64,000 bases of DNA from Actinacidiphila glaucinigra (lineage in GTDB: Bacteria > Actinomycetota > Actinomycetes > Streptomycetales > Streptomycetaceae). Shown here piece by piece: positions 15,122 through 26,249 of this stretch (its first letter is position 1; each line of letters begins with the position of its first letter). The notes beneath the pieces are model-generated. The model was not told the DNA's origin. It made no database searches and saw only the letters and a program-made list of their open reading frames with translations. The stretch covers positions 12,125 to 76,124 of the forward strand of contig NZ_FZOF01000025.1 in the NCBI RefSeq assembly GCF_900188405.1, in the 5' to 3' direction. A program made the position numbers and the translations under genes.

Positions 15122-15862
15122 CTAGGCCGCCGGCTCCTCCGGGGCCCGTAGCGGCGACGGCCGCAGCGGCCAGGCGGGGTCGACCCGGTCGTCCGTGCCG
15201 CTGCGGGCGAACCACGCCTGCAGCCCGCGGGCCTGGCCGGCGTGCCAGAGGGCCTGCCGGGCGTGCAGTTCGGCGGGCGCCACCTGGCCGATCCGCGTGG
15301 CGAAGCGGTGCCCCAGCACCCGTACGAGGGCGAGCGCGGCGAGGGCGTCCGCCGCGGCGTCATGGGCGTCGGTCAGCACGACGCCGTAGTGCGCGCACAG
15401 GTCGGTCAGGGTGCGGCGGCCCTTGCGGTAGCGGTCGAGGTGCTTGTCCAGGACCCGGGGGTCGAGGACGCGCAGCGGGCCGCGGACCAGGTAGGTGTCG
15501 AGGGCCATGCCGCGGTGGCGCCTCAACTCCCGGTCGAGCAGCGTCAGGTCGAAGGGCGCGTTCATCACCACCAGCGGCACGCCGGCCGCGGCCTGATCGG
15601 CCAGCGCGCGTGCCAGTTCCTCCACCACCGGGCCGGGACGGCGTCCGTTGGCGCGGAGGTAGTCGTCGTCCAGCCCGTGTACCGCGCGGGCCCCTTCGGG
15701 CACCGGGACCCCCGGGTCCACCAGCCAGCGTGTCGTCCTGGCGGGTATGCCGGGGGCGTCCTCGACCACCAACGCGGCCGAGACGACCCGGTCTTGCTCC
15801 ACGTCGACCCCCGTGGTCTCCGTGTCGAAGGCGGCCAGCGGGCCGTCGTACCAGTGCGGCAT
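15122..15862 (-). CDS. DnaQ-like 3'-5' exonuclease (DEDDh)
   Basis: The 246-aa protein has the ribonuclease-H-like exonuclease fold. Exo I is FDTETTG (D13, E15), Exo II is NAPFDL (D105) and Exo III is HDAAAD (H167, D172), so all five DEDDh residues are present. It resembles the epsilon-like or stand-alone proofreading exonucleases of streptomycetes, which degrade DNA or RNA 3' ends. The ATG at 15862 has GGAGG ahead of it. An upstream frame extension lacks a ribosome site and similarity. It converges on the tRNA and is divergent from the DUF4365 gene. Confidence 0.9.
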   Translation of the reverse strand: MPHWYDGPLAAFDTETTGVDVEQDRVVSAALVVEDAPGIPARTTRWLVDPGVPVPEGARAVHGLDDDYLRANGRRPGPVVEELARALADQAAAGVPLVVMNAPFDLTLLDRELRRHRGMALDTYLVRGPLRVLDPRVLDKHLDRYRKGRRTLTDLCAHYGVVLTDAHDAAADALAALALVRVLGHRFATRIGQVAPAELHARQALWHAGQARGLQAWFARSGTDDRVDPAWPLRPSPLRAPEEPAA

Positions 15863-16035
15863 GGCGCACCTCCCGTGCGGATCGCAGGATGTGGGCGGCC
15901 GTTCGGCCGCCCTTACGGTAGGTACCCGTGACCGCACGTCACCGAACCGCAACGGTTTGCGACTTGTCGCTGGTGGGGATGAAGATGGTAACGGGGATCA
16001 CCAGGATTCCCGGGCCCGGAAAGGCACGGAGAGCG

Positions 16036-16602
16036 ATGGCGCTCGAGCAGCCCGGCCCGGGTGGGCTGCTGTCCGAGCGGAACGCTTCGCTGCGCGGCGG
16101 ACTCGCCACCACCAGCTGCATGGAAACCCTCCAAGTGGGATATCTGCACGCGGTGGCGGCCGCCGCCGGCTGTTCGCTCGCCCAGCCCTTCCCGGACAAC
16201 GGCATCGACTGGCACATAAGCCACAGTTCGCACGGCCACAGCGTGGACGACGAGGTCACGATCAAGGTGCAGCTCAAGTGCACCTACCAGGTGGCCCCGC
16301 GGCCTCCCGGTCCCACCTTCGCCTTCACGCTCGAGAACGAGCACCTGGTGAAGCTGGCCCGGAACCCGGTCTCGGTGCACAAGATCCTCGTGGTGATGCT
16401 CGTGCCCCGCACCCAGGAGGAGTGGCTGCGCGCCAGCCACGACCGGCTGGAGCTGCGGCACTGCTGCTACTGGACGAATCTTGCCGGCCACGCGGTGACC
16501 GGCAGGCGCAAGACCACCGTGCGGATACCCACCGCACGGATCTTCGACGACCGGGCCCTGTGCGAGATCATGACGCGGGTCGGGGCGGGAGGGAGGCCCT
16601 GA
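16036..16602 (+). CDS. DUF4365 protein, predicted PD-(D/E)XK-like nuclease
   Basis: The 188-aa protein starts at the ATG at 16036 with GGAGAG ahead. After a flexible head with ETLQVGYLHAVAAAAGC comes NGIDWHI, then TIKVQLKCT. The Asp of GID and the Gln-x-Lys of QLK fit the D...(E/Q)xK core of restriction-endonuclease-like domains, which DUF4365 is predicted to share. Relatives are widespread in Streptomyces. The stop overlaps the start of the next gene by one base (TGATG), so the two products are probably made together. The biological role is unknown. Confidence 0.8.
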   Translation: MALEQPGPGGLLSERNASLRGGLATTSCMETLQVGYLHAVAAAAGCSLAQPFPDNGIDWHISHSSHGHSVDDEVTIKVQLKCTYQVAPRPPGPTFAFTLENEHLVKLARNPVSVHKILVVMLVPRTQEEWLRASHDRLELRHCCYWTNLAGHAVTGRRKTTVRIPTARIFDDRALCEIMTRVGAGGRP

Positions 16603-17789
16603 TGAGCCGCACGGCCGACGACGCACTCGTCCCGCCCGACCCCGAGCGGGTCGACCCCGGCGTCCTCGTCGCGCTGCTCGCCCGCCACGGCTGGCGGCGG
16701 CGCGGCGGCGCCCCGGGCCGCTACACACGCTGGACGCCCCCCGGCGAGCCGGAGTCCGCCGCCCGGACCAGCCTGCTCGTGCCCGAGCGGCGAACCGCGG
16801 GCGCCCGCTACGCCGACCACGCCGAGCTGCTCGGCGAGGCCCTGGACGCCCTCGCCCGCTGCGGCGAGCCCTCGGCGCGCGAGGTGCTGACCGCGCTCGC
16901 CGTCCCGGGCGACGAGATCCGCTGGCACCGCGAGCGGCCGCCGGCCGCGGGCGCGGCCGTGCCGTGGACGGCGGCGGAGCAACTGCGCGGCGCCGCCCGC
17001 GCCATGCTCATGTCCGCCGCCCGCGCCGAACGCGACCGCTTCGGCTACTTCGGCGCGCGCCACACCGGGTACGCCGACGCCTTCCTGGAGCGGGTGCTGG
17101 TCGGTGACGCGCCGGGGCACCAGCTCACCGCGTACGTGCCGGTCCCGGAGGGCCGCAGCACCGTGACCACGCTGCTGCGCGCCCTGCAGGCCACCCGGGA
17201 CGCCGTGGACTACCAGCGGACGACCGGTGGCATGGAGGCCTTCGACGCGGCCGTGGGCCTCGGCGTCTGCCACGAACTGGCCGATTCCCTGATCCGGATG
17301 GTGCGCGGCACCGAGGGCGTGGTGGTCGCCCTCGCCTGGGCCCCGGCGGCCGGGCCGCCCGCCGGGTTCGCGACCGTGCCGGAGCCGGTCGAGTTCTCCC
17401 CTGGCGACCTCCCCGCGCTGGAGGCCGCCAGTGATCGTTACGTGCGCGAGGAACCCTCGGTCGATGTACGCGTCACCGGCACCGTCACCCGGCTGCGGCG
17501 GCCGCGTCCCTCCGGGGGCGGCACCATCCGGCTGCGTGTCCTGGCCGGCGCGGACGTCCGCCACGTACGCGTTCGCCTGCCCGAGGAGGGGTACCGCATC
17601 GCCGCCCAGGCGCACCTGGTGGGGCTGCCCGTGCGGCTTTCCGGGCGACTGGAGCGGCGTACCGGCTTCCGGCACCTGACCCACCCGTCCGCGCCGGCCC
17701 CCGTCCACGTCGACGAGGCCGACCGCGACCGGCTGATGAAGGCCCTGCACGGCGGCGTCGACACCTTCGAGGACTCCTTCGGGGGCTGA
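16602..17789 (+). CDS. Uncharacterised protein coupled to the DUF4365 gene
   Basis: This 395-aa protein has no domain I can name. The N-terminal third is basic ([20 protein letters not shown]), with a pattern of short strands. The middle (about 180-260) has an alpha-helical stretch with [20 protein letters not shown]. The last about 110 residues ([15 protein letters not shown] to [11 protein letters not shown]) look like an all-beta, OB-fold-like module with a conserved GG-rich turn. The ATG shares its first base with the preceding stop codon. It is conserved in streptomycetes next to the DUF4365 gene and thrS. The function is unknown. Confidence 0.75.
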   Translation: MSRTADDALVPPDPERVDPGVLVALLARHGWRRRGGAPGRYTRWTPPGEPESAARTSLLVPERRTAGARYADHAELLGEALDALARCGEPSAREVLTALAVPGDEIRWHRERPPAAGAAVPWTAAEQLRGAARAMLMSAARAERDRFGYFGARHTGYADAFLERVLVGDAPGHQLTAYVPVPEGRSTVTTLLRALQATRDAVDYQRTTGGMEAFDAAVGLGVCHELADSLIRMVRGTEGVVVALAWAPAAGPPAGFATVPEPVEFSPGDLPALEAASDRYVREEPSVDVRVTGTVTRLRRPRPSGGGTIRLRVLAGADVRHVRVRLPEEGYRIAAQAHLVGLPVRLSGRLERRTGFRHLTHPSAPAPVHVDEADRDRLMKALHGGVDTFEDSFGG

Positions 17790-17920
17790 CCGGGCACTCG
17801 CCGGCCGGCGGCCGAGCCGCCCGGCGCTATCGCTTCGCGGGGCACCGGTGCGGCTCGGTAGGATTCAGCGGTGCAGCATTCCGCTGCCGGAGCCAGTGGG
17901 ACATACGTCAGGAGAGACCG

Positions 17921-19903
<1,983 letters not shown>

Positions 19904-19926
19904 ACCGCCGGCACGGCACACGGCGA

Positions 19927-19959
19927 CGGGCCCCCGGAGGTCAGCCCTCCGGGGGCCCG
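19927..19959. terminator. Bidirectional terminator shared by thrS and the channel gene
   Basis: CGGGCCCCCGGAGG (19927-19940) pairs with CCTCCGGGGGCCCG (19946-19959). The loop carries the stop codon of the convergent channel gene (TCA on this strand, 19941-19943), so the hairpin is partly coding for that gene. Confidence 0.8.
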
Positions 19960-20615
19960 CCCGCGCCCTGCCGCTCGTCGGCGCGGCGGAAGCTCTGGGT
20001 GAGCCAGGCCGAGAACGACCCGACGACCGCGCCGATCAGGACGACGCCCAGGAACATCACGCCCACCGCGATGACCCGCCCGCGCGCTGTCACCGGCACC
20101 AGGTCGCCGTAGCCGGTCGTGGTGATCGTGGAGCACAGCCACCACACCGACTCGCCGTAGGTGCGGATCTGCCCTCCGGGGGCGTCGTGCTCGTCCGCGT
20201 AGACCTGCAGGCTCGCCGCGAAGCCGAGGAGCAGCGCGCTGAGTCCCGCGTACGCCATGACCCGGGCCTCCAGGGAGAGCCGCGGCTGCTTGTGGCGGTT
20301 CTGGATCTTCCCGTAGAGCTGCAGCAGGCGCAGCGGGCGCAGCAGCGGCAGGATCACCACGACCAGGTCGAGCCAGCGCCGGCGGACGTAACTCCAGCGG
20401 TGCGGTGCGACCGCCACCCGGACCAGGTAGTCCACCACGAAGATCCCCCAGGTCACGACGGTGATCGTGAACAGCAGGTCGGACCAGTCGGGCGGCAGGT
20501 CGGGGGCGAGCACGCGCACCGCGTACGTGACGAGGAACACCAGGGACGCGATGGACAGCGGCACGCTGCCCCGACGTTCCCACTCGTGCAGCCGCCGCTC
20601 GTCATCCATGGGCAT
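19941..20615 (-). CDS. Voltage-gated-type potassium channel protein
   Basis: The protein has 224 aa with six hydrophobic segments. S1 is near SIASLVFLVTYAVRVL, S2 near LLFTITVVTWGIFVVDY, a short S3/S4-like segment with few Arg lies at LLRPLRLLQLYG, S5 is near 120, then the pore helix with the selectivity filter TTTGYGD, and S6 ends at AVVGSFSAWL. There is no cytoplasmic RCK domain. The S4 has only two regular arginines, so voltage sensing may be weak. Alternative start codons at 20615 and 20609 differ by two residues. Confidence 0.9.
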   Translation of the reverse strand: MPMDDERRLHEWERRGSVPLSIASLVFLVTYAVRVLAPDLPPDWSDLLFTITVVTWGIFVVDYLVRVAVAPHRWSYVRRRWLDLVVVILPLLRPLRLLQLYGKIQNRHKQPRLSLEARVMAYAGLSALLLGFAASLQVYADEHDAPGGQIRTYGESVWWLCSTITTTGYGDLVPVTARGRVIAVGVMFLGVVLIGAVVGSFSAWLTQSFRRADERQGAGGPPEG

Positions 20616-20693
20616 GGGGCCAGCATCGTGCCCCACGGCCGGGAGTGCCCCCGGCGACACGCAGGGCCGGGACGACGCCATATGCTGCAAGGC

Positions 20694-21242
20694 ATGACGA
20701 GTGAGCCGGAACTGCAGAACGGAGTGGGGACGCAGGACGCGTTCCAGCGCCTGTGGACGCCGCACCGCATGGCGTACATCCAGGGCGAGAACAAGCCGAC
20801 CGGCCCCGGGGCCGGGGACGGCTGCCCCTTCTGCGTGATTCCGGAGATGAGCGACGAGGACGGGCTGGTCATCGCGCGCGGCGACGCCGTGTACGCGGTC
20901 CTCAACCTCTACCCGTACAACGGCGGCCACCTGATGGTGGTGCCCTACCGCCATGTCGCGGACTACACCGAACTCGACGCGGCGGAGACCACCGAGCTCG
21001 CCGAGTTCACCAAGCGCGCCATGGCCGCGCTGCGCTCGGCCTCGGGCGCGCACGGCTTCAACATCGGCATGAACCAGGGCACCGTGGCGGGCGCCGGGAT
21101 CGCCGCACACCTGCACCAGCACGTGGTGCCGCGCTGGGGCGGGGACACCAACTTCATGCCGGTGGTCGGCCACACCAAGGTGCTGCCGCAGCTCCTCGCC
21201 GACACCCGCAAGATGCTCGCCGACGCCTGGCCGGCCGCCTGA
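20694..21242 (+). CDS. HIT family protein, Ap4A phosphorylase-like
   Basis: The 182-aa protein has the histidine triad motif HLHQHVV (H139, H141, H143). Upstream are a CPFC pair and the NLYPYNGGHLMVVPYRHV segment typical of the actinobacterial branch. Its M. tuberculosis relative Rv2613c, found at the same place between thrS and pgsA, is a diadenosine tetraphosphate phosphorylase. The likely reaction is therefore phosphorolysis of Ap4A, a by-product of aminoacyl-tRNA synthetases. An ATG at 20682 would add four residues. Confidence 0.88.
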   Translation: MTSEPELQNGVGTQDAFQRLWTPHRMAYIQGENKPTGPGAGDGCPFCVIPEMSDEDGLVIARGDAVYAVLNLYPYNGGHLMVVPYRHVADYTELDAAETTELAEFTKRAMAALRSASGAHGFNIGMNQGTVAGAGIAAHLHQHVVPRWGGDTNFMPVVGHTKVLPQLLADTRKMLADAWPAA

Positions 21243-21312
21243 TCCGGCCCGCTTGCGCCGGCCGGACTCCCCGGACCGGGACGGCGCGCACGCCGTCCGG
21301 CCCGGGCTCCCG

Positions 21313-22956
21313 TCAGTAGACGTCGGCCTCGCTGGGCGAGGCGTCCTGCACCGAGGTGCTGAGGAACTGCGAGCGGTTGGTGAACTTCGTGACGTCCACG
21401 CCGTTCTCCTCCATCACGGCGATGGCCGCGGAGTGCACTGCCCGCAGCACCGGGGTGGCGGCGCGCAGCGCGTCGTCGGCCATGAACCGGTTCGTCCAGG
21501 GCGCCGAGGCCCAGCTGTGCCGCAGCCCGAAGGGCTCGGGCAGGACGATCTTGCCGCCGAGGTGGTCGAGTATCCGGGGGAAGCGCGTCAGCGGGGCGCG
21601 GGCGGCCAGCCGCACCACCTCGTCGCTCGCCACGAGCGGCAGCTGCACCTTCTTTGTCTCCCAGAACTTGACCGGGTGGGCGATCTCCTTCTCCTTGGCC
21701 TCCGGCGCCGTGGTGAACAGGGAGTGCACGGGCCCGAGGACGTGCCCGGTGACCTCGATCCGCAGGGTGCTCGCCAGCACGGTCACCGAGACCATCATGG
21801 TGATCACCAGCTGGCCGTCCCAGACCACGAACTGCACGCCCAGGTAGTGCCGGTTGCCCTTGTCGAACTGCTGCTCGTTGCAGATCCGCTGGATCTCGAA
21901 GTCCCGGACGGTGTAGCCGTCGACGTCGGATCCGGTGGGACGGCTGATCTTCTTGGCACCCGCACCGACATGGGAGACGACCCAGTGCTGTATCAGGGGC
22001 TTGGGGAAGCCGCCGGTGTGCAGGGGCCCGCGCTGCAGGTCGCGGAGCCTGCCGTGGATCATCTTGATCACGTCCCAGCTGCGGAACGGGTGGATCTCGC
22101 TCAGGCCCTCGCGCGGGGTGAGCTCCTCGGCCATCCGCCAGGCGCCCCAGCGGGCACCCATGCCGAGCACGCCCTTGGGGCCGGCGTAGAAGACCACGTT
22201 GCTCTGCTGCTCCGCGGAGAGCTTGGCCAGGTTCTGGCGCAGCGTCTCGGCCCGGGTCTGGTTGGGGTTGCGCGGCACGGCCTCGGGGATCTTGGCGCCG
22301 ACGCCGCTGCCGGAGACCAGCCCCGCCCAGCGTTCGCGCAGGTCCTTGGCGGTCTGCTCGCAGATCCGCTTCGCCCAGAACCAGCCGAGGACCGGGGCCA
22401 CCATCATCACCCGCAGATACTGCGACCAGAAGCCGGTGAGCGGCGGGTTGAGGACGAACAGGACGGCGAAGAAGCCGACCACGATCAGGACCACCGAACC
22501 GAGCAGCCCCGCCCGTGACCCCTCGGACTTCCGTACGACCGCGCGGAGTTGGAAGGCGCCCAGCCAGATCAGCATGCCGGGCAGGAACAGCAGGCCGAAC
22601 ACGGCCATGACGGCGGTCAGTTTGCCGTCGCGCTCCTGGCGGATCCGGTTGGCGGCCAGGCAGTGCTCGACGACGGTCTGCGGCTCCGCGCCGAAGGACT
22701 GCACCAACTCGTTGCGCCCGGCGCCGAGCATCCGGTTCTGCACGGCACGGGCGAACGCCTCGCCCAGGTTGGCCCGCAGCAGCTTGACCTTCGGCTCCTT
22801 GATCGCCGACATGCCCTCGTCGGCCGCCGACAGGGCCTCCAGGGGACTGTCCCGGTACGCGGCCGACGCGAGCGCCTGGGTGGCCCCCGTCTGGCCGTCG
22901 ACACCGCTCAGCGGTATCTGCGCGCCCGGGCTCAGGAAGTCGAAACCGTCGGTCAC
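21313..22956 (-). CDS. Uncharacterised membrane protein
   Basis: The 547-aa protein starts at GTG 22956 (AGGGGG ahead). The first about 120 residues are soluble and helical (KLLRANLGEAFARAVQNRML). Two hydrophobic helices follow near 123-145 (AVMAVFGLLFLPGMLIWLGA) and 155-180 (LLGSVVLIVVGFFAVLFVL). A long soluble part of mixed alpha/beta comes next, then another hydrophobic stretch around 360-385 (YLGVQFVVWDGQLVITMMVS). No recognised domain. Homologues occur at this position in other streptomycetes. It shares its strand with the EF-G-like gene; together they interrupt the otherwise plus-strand core. Confidence 0.82.
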   Translation of the reverse strand: MTDGFDFLSPGAQIPLSGVDGQTGATQALASAAYRDSPLEALSAADEGMSAIKEPKVKLLRANLGEAFARAVQNRMLGAGRNELVQSFGAEPQTVVEHCLAANRIRQERDGKLTAVMAVFGLLFLPGMLIWLGAFQLRAVVRKSEGSRAGLLGSVVLIVVGFFAVLFVLNPPLTGFWSQYLRVMMVAPVLGWFWAKRICEQTAKDLRERWAGLVSGSGVGAKIPEAVPRNPNQTRAETLRQNLAKLSAEQQSNVVFYAGPKGVLGMGARWGAWRMAEELTPREGLSEIHPFRSWDVIKMIHGRLRDLQRGPLHTGGFPKPLIQHWVVSHVGAGAKKISRPTGSDVDGYTVRDFEIQRICNEQQFDKGNRHYLGVQFVVWDGQLVITMMVSVTVLASTLRIEVTGHVLGPVHSLFTTAPEAKEKEIAHPVKFWETKKVQLPLVASDEVVRLAARAPLTRFPRILDHLGGKIVLPEPFGLRHSWASAPWTNRFMADDALRAATPVLRAVHSAAIAVMEENGVDVTKFTNRSQFLSTSVQDASPSEADVY

Positions 22957-23134
22957 TGCCGCCCCCTTCTGGTCCCCGCCCGCGCGGAAGTGAACCCGCC
23001 CGGCCCTTTCCCCGGCCGCGGCACCGGCACACCTGCGACGCCGCCAACCCAGCGTATACGGGGCGTGTGACATGCGTCATCGGCCCGGCGGAAGAAGATC
23101 GTTCCGCCGGGCCGCCGACCTCCCCGTGAGGGGG

Positions 23135-25339
23135 TTACCTGCCGGACTCCTGGGCGTGCTGCTCCCTCAGCTTCTGCGCCAGCTGAGGCGGCATCGGCTC
23201 GTGCCGGGCGTAACTGCGGCCGTACCGTCCGGTGCCGTGCGACAGCGACCGCAGGTCGACCGCGTAGCGCCCGATCTCGATCTCCGGTACCTCGGCCCGC
23301 ACCAAGGTGCGTCCCAGGCCGACCGGTTCGGTGCCCAGCACCCGGCCGCGGCGCCCGGACAGGTCGCTCATGACGGGGCCGACGTACTCGTCGGGCACCA
23401 TCACCCGGATCTCGCTGACCGGTTCCAGCAGGTGGATCCGGCACTGCGAGGCCGCCTCGCGCAGGGCGAGCGCCCCCGCGGTCTGGAAGGCGGCGTCGGA
23501 GGAGTCCACCGAGTGCGCCTTGCCGTCGACCAGGACGATGCGGATGTCCTCGACCGGGAAGCCGAGGGCCACGCCCTTGGCGGCCTGGGCGCGCACGCCC
23601 TTCTCCACCGAGGGGATGAACTGCCGCGGTACCGCGCCGCCGACGACCTTGTCGACGAACTCGATGCCGGAGCCGACCGGCAGCGGCTCGACCTCGATGT
23701 CACAGATGGCGTACTGGCCGTGCCCGCCTGACTGTTTGACGTGCCGTCCGCGCGCCGTCGACTTCTCGCCGAAGGTCTCGCGCAGCGCCACCTTGTGCGG
23801 CACCGCGTCGACCTGCACGCCGTAGCGCGTGCGCAGCCGCTCCAGCGCCACGTCCATGTGGGCCTCGCCCAGGCACCACAGCACGACCTGCCGGGTGTCG
23901 GGGTTCTGCTCCAGCCGCATCGTGGGGTCCTCGGCGACGAGCCGGGACAGGCCGACGGACAGCTTGTCCTCGTCGGCCTTGCTGTGCGCCTGGATCGCGA
24001 CCGGCAGCAGGGGGTCCGGCATCAGCCAGGGCTCCATGAGCAGCGGGTCGTCCTTGGCGGAGAGGGTGTCGCCGGTCTCCGCGCGGGTCAGCTTGGCGAC
24101 GCAGGCCAGATCGCCTGCGATGCAGTGCGGCACCGTCCGCTGCTGCTTGCCGAACGGCGAGGACAGCGCGCCGACGCGTTCGTCGACGTCGTGGTCCTCG
24201 TGGCCGCGGTCCTCCAGCCCGTGGCCGGAGACGTGGACCGTCTCGTCGGGGCGCAGGGTGCCGGAGAAGACCCGCACGAGGCTGATCCGGCCCACGTACG
24301 GGTCGGAGGAGGTCTTCACGACCTCGGCGGCCAGCGGCCCGCCGGGATCGCAGGTGAGCTGTGCGTGCGAGGTGCCCTGGGGCGTGGTGACCTGCGGGAC
24401 CTCGCGTTCCAGCGGCGTCGGGAAGCCGCCGGTGATCAGTTCCAGCAGCTCCACCGTGCCGATGCCCTGCTTGCAGCCCTCGGCGGCCGGCGCGGCGGCC
24501 AGCACGGGGTGGAAGGAGCCGCGTGCCACGGCGCGCTCCAGGTCCTGGACCAGCGTCTTGAGGTCGAGTTCCTCGCCGCTCAGGTAGCGGTCCATGAGGG
24601 TCTCGTCCTCGCTCTCGGCGATGATCCCCTCGATGAGCCGGGCGCGCGCGTCGTCCAGCTCCGGCAGCTGCCCCTCGTCCGGCGGGCGCTCCTCGCGCTT
24701 GCCGGAGGAGTAGTCGTAGACCCGCTGCGACAGCAGGCCGATGAGCCCGGTCACAGGCGCGTGGCCGTCCGCGCTCTCCTCGCCGTGCAGCGGGAGGTAC
24801 AGCGGCAGCACCGTGTCGGGGGAGTCGCCCCCGAAGGCCTCACGGCAGGTCTCGGTCATCTCGTCGAAGTCGGCCCGGGCCGCCTCCAGGTGCGTGACGA
24901 CGACCGCGCGCGGCATGCCGACCGCCGCGCACTCCTCCCAGACCATCCGGGTCGCGCCGTCGACGCCGTCGGCCGCGGAGACGACGAACAGGGCCGCGTC
25001 CGCCGCTCGCAGACCGGCCCTGAGTTCCCCCACGAAGTCGGCGTACCCGGGGGTGTCCAGCAGATTGACCTTGATCCCGTCCCACTCCACCGGTACGAGC
25101 GAGAGCTGTACCGAGCGTTGCTGACGGTGCTCGATCTCGTCGTGGTCGGAGACGGTCCCGCCGTCGGCCACGTGACCGGCGCGGTTCACCGCCCCTGTCG
25201 CCAGGGCGAGCGCCTCGACCAGTGTCGTCTTTCCGGAGCCACTGTGGCCGACCAGCACCACGTTGCGCACGTCCTCGGGCCGGCCGGCCGCCAATGCCCT
25301 TCCGGCGGCTCCCGGACCTGCATCTCTCCTGTCGCCCAT
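23135..25339 (-). CDS. EF-G-like translation GTPase (EF-G2 type)
   Basis: The 734-aa protein has the full EF-G domain series. The P-loop is GHSGSGKTT (31-39) and G3 is DTPGYADF, but G4 reads VTHLEAARADF instead of NKxD, and the switch I Thr/RGIT stretch is replaced by HRQQRSVQ. Domain II follows (VKTSSDPYVGRISLVRVFSG), then III, IV (with ALGFPVEDIRIVLVDG) and V (SEIRVMVPDEYVGPVM). It is the second EF-G family copy of actinobacteria (like mycobacterial FusA2), whose role is unsettled, and not the str-operon elongation factor. The ATG at 25339 has GGGAGGCGAGG ahead. Confidence 0.92.
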   Translation of the reverse strand: MGDRRDAGPGAAGRALAAGRPEDVRNVVLVGHSGSGKTTLVEALALATGAVNRAGHVADGGTVSDHDEIEHRQQRSVQLSLVPVEWDGIKVNLLDTPGYADFVGELRAGLRAADAALFVVSAADGVDGATRMVWEECAAVGMPRAVVVTHLEAARADFDEMTETCREAFGGDSPDTVLPLYLPLHGEESADGHAPVTGLIGLLSQRVYDYSSGKREERPPDEGQLPELDDARARLIEGIIAESEDETLMDRYLSGEELDLKTLVQDLERAVARGSFHPVLAAAPAAEGCKQGIGTVELLELITGGFPTPLEREVPQVTTPQGTSHAQLTCDPGGPLAAEVVKTSSDPYVGRISLVRVFSGTLRPDETVHVSGHGLEDRGHEDHDVDERVGALSSPFGKQQRTVPHCIAGDLACVAKLTRAETGDTLSAKDDPLLMEPWLMPDPLLPVAIQAHSKADEDKLSVGLSRLVAEDPTMRLEQNPDTRQVVLWCLGEAHMDVALERLRTRYGVQVDAVPHKVALRETFGEKSTARGRHVKQSGGHGQYAICDIEVEPLPVGSGIEFVDKVVGGAVPRQFIPSVEKGVRAQAAKGVALGFPVEDIRIVLVDGKAHSVDSSDAAFQTAGALALREAASQCRIHLLEPVSEIRVMVPDEYVGPVMSDLSGRRGRVLGTEPVGLGRTLVRAEVPEIEIGRYAVDLRSLSHGTGRYGRSYARHEPMPPQLAQKLREQHAQESGR

Positions 25340-25589
25340 GTGCCTCGCCTCCCGGTCCGTCACGGCATGGGGACTGGCGCCACGGGAGACCACCCGCCCA
25401 GGGCGGTCTGCAGTGACGCCCGCGGTAATTCGACCTTCCCACGCCCGTCACGGTGCGTCCATACGTCGTACGTGCTGCGACAGGAAGGGAGCCACGGACC
25501 TGCGCCGGAACGCGCCTGGCTACGATGGGCCAGCCGGGCGGCCGAAAGGGGCCGCGCCGGGGCACCCACACCGAACCTCCGGGAAGGCC

Positions 25590-26249
25590 ATGCTGAACAA
25601 GTACGCGCGTGCTTTCTTCACGCGTGTCCTCACACCGTTCGCCGCGTTCCTGCTGCGCCGGGGCGTCAGCCCCGACACGGTCACGCTGATCGGCACGGGA
25701 GGCGTGGTCGCGGGAGCGCTGGTCTTCTACCCCAGGGGCGAGTTCTTCTGGGGCACGGTCGTCATCACCCTGTTCGTCTTCTCCGACCTGGTCGACGGGA
25801 ACATGGCCCGCCAGGCGGGCGTCTCCAGCCGCTGGGGCGCCTTCCTGGACTCCACCCTGGACCGGGTCGCCGACGCGGCGATCTTCGGCGGGCTGGCGCT
25901 GTGGTACGCCGGGGGCGGGAACGACCTGGCGCTGTGCGCGGTGACGATCTTCTGCCTCGCCAGTGGCCAGGTGGTCTCGTACACCAAGGCGCGCGGTGAG
26001 AGCATCGGACTGCCGGTCGCGGTGAACGGCCTGGTCGAGCGGGCCGAGCGACTGGTGATCTCGCTGGTCGCCTGCGGTTTCGCCGGGCTCCACAAGTTCG
26101 GCGTCCCCGGGATCCAGTGGCTGCTGCCGATCGCCCTGTGGATCGTGGCCGTCGGCAGCCTGGTGACGCTGGTGCAGCGGGTGATCACCGTGCGCCGCGA
26201 GGCCTTCGAGGCCGACGCGGCGGCGCACGAAGGGAGCGGGCGGGCGTGA
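25590..26249 (+). CDS. pgsA: Phosphatidylinositol phosphate synthase (CDP-alcohol phosphotransferase)
   Basis: The 219-aa integral membrane enzyme has the complete CDP-alcohol phosphotransferase signature DxxDGxxARx8GxxxDxxxD (D66 to D91). It should join CDP-diacylglycerol and inositol 1-phosphate to make phosphatidylinositol phosphate, the first step of phosphatidylinositol and PIM lipids. Position between the HIT gene and the acyltransferase/mannosyltransferase genes matches mycobacterial pgsA1. The stop overlaps the next start (GTGA). The RBS is GGGAAGG. Confidence 0.94.
   Translation: MLNKYARAFFTRVLTPFAAFLLRRGVSPDTVTLIGTGGVVAGALVFYPRGEFFWGTVVITLFVFSDLVDGNMARQAGVSSRWGAFLDSTLDRVADAAIFGGLALWYAGGGNDLALCAVTIFCLASGQVVSYTKARGESIGLPVAVNGLVERAERLVISLVACGFAGLHKFGVPGIQWLLPIALWIVAVGSLVTLVQRVITVRREAFEADAAAHEGSGRA

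Noticed and set aside
17790-17920. T-box leader ahead of thrS
   Set aside because: The 131-base gap is too short and I could not find the conserved T-box sequence or a specifier loop arrangement.
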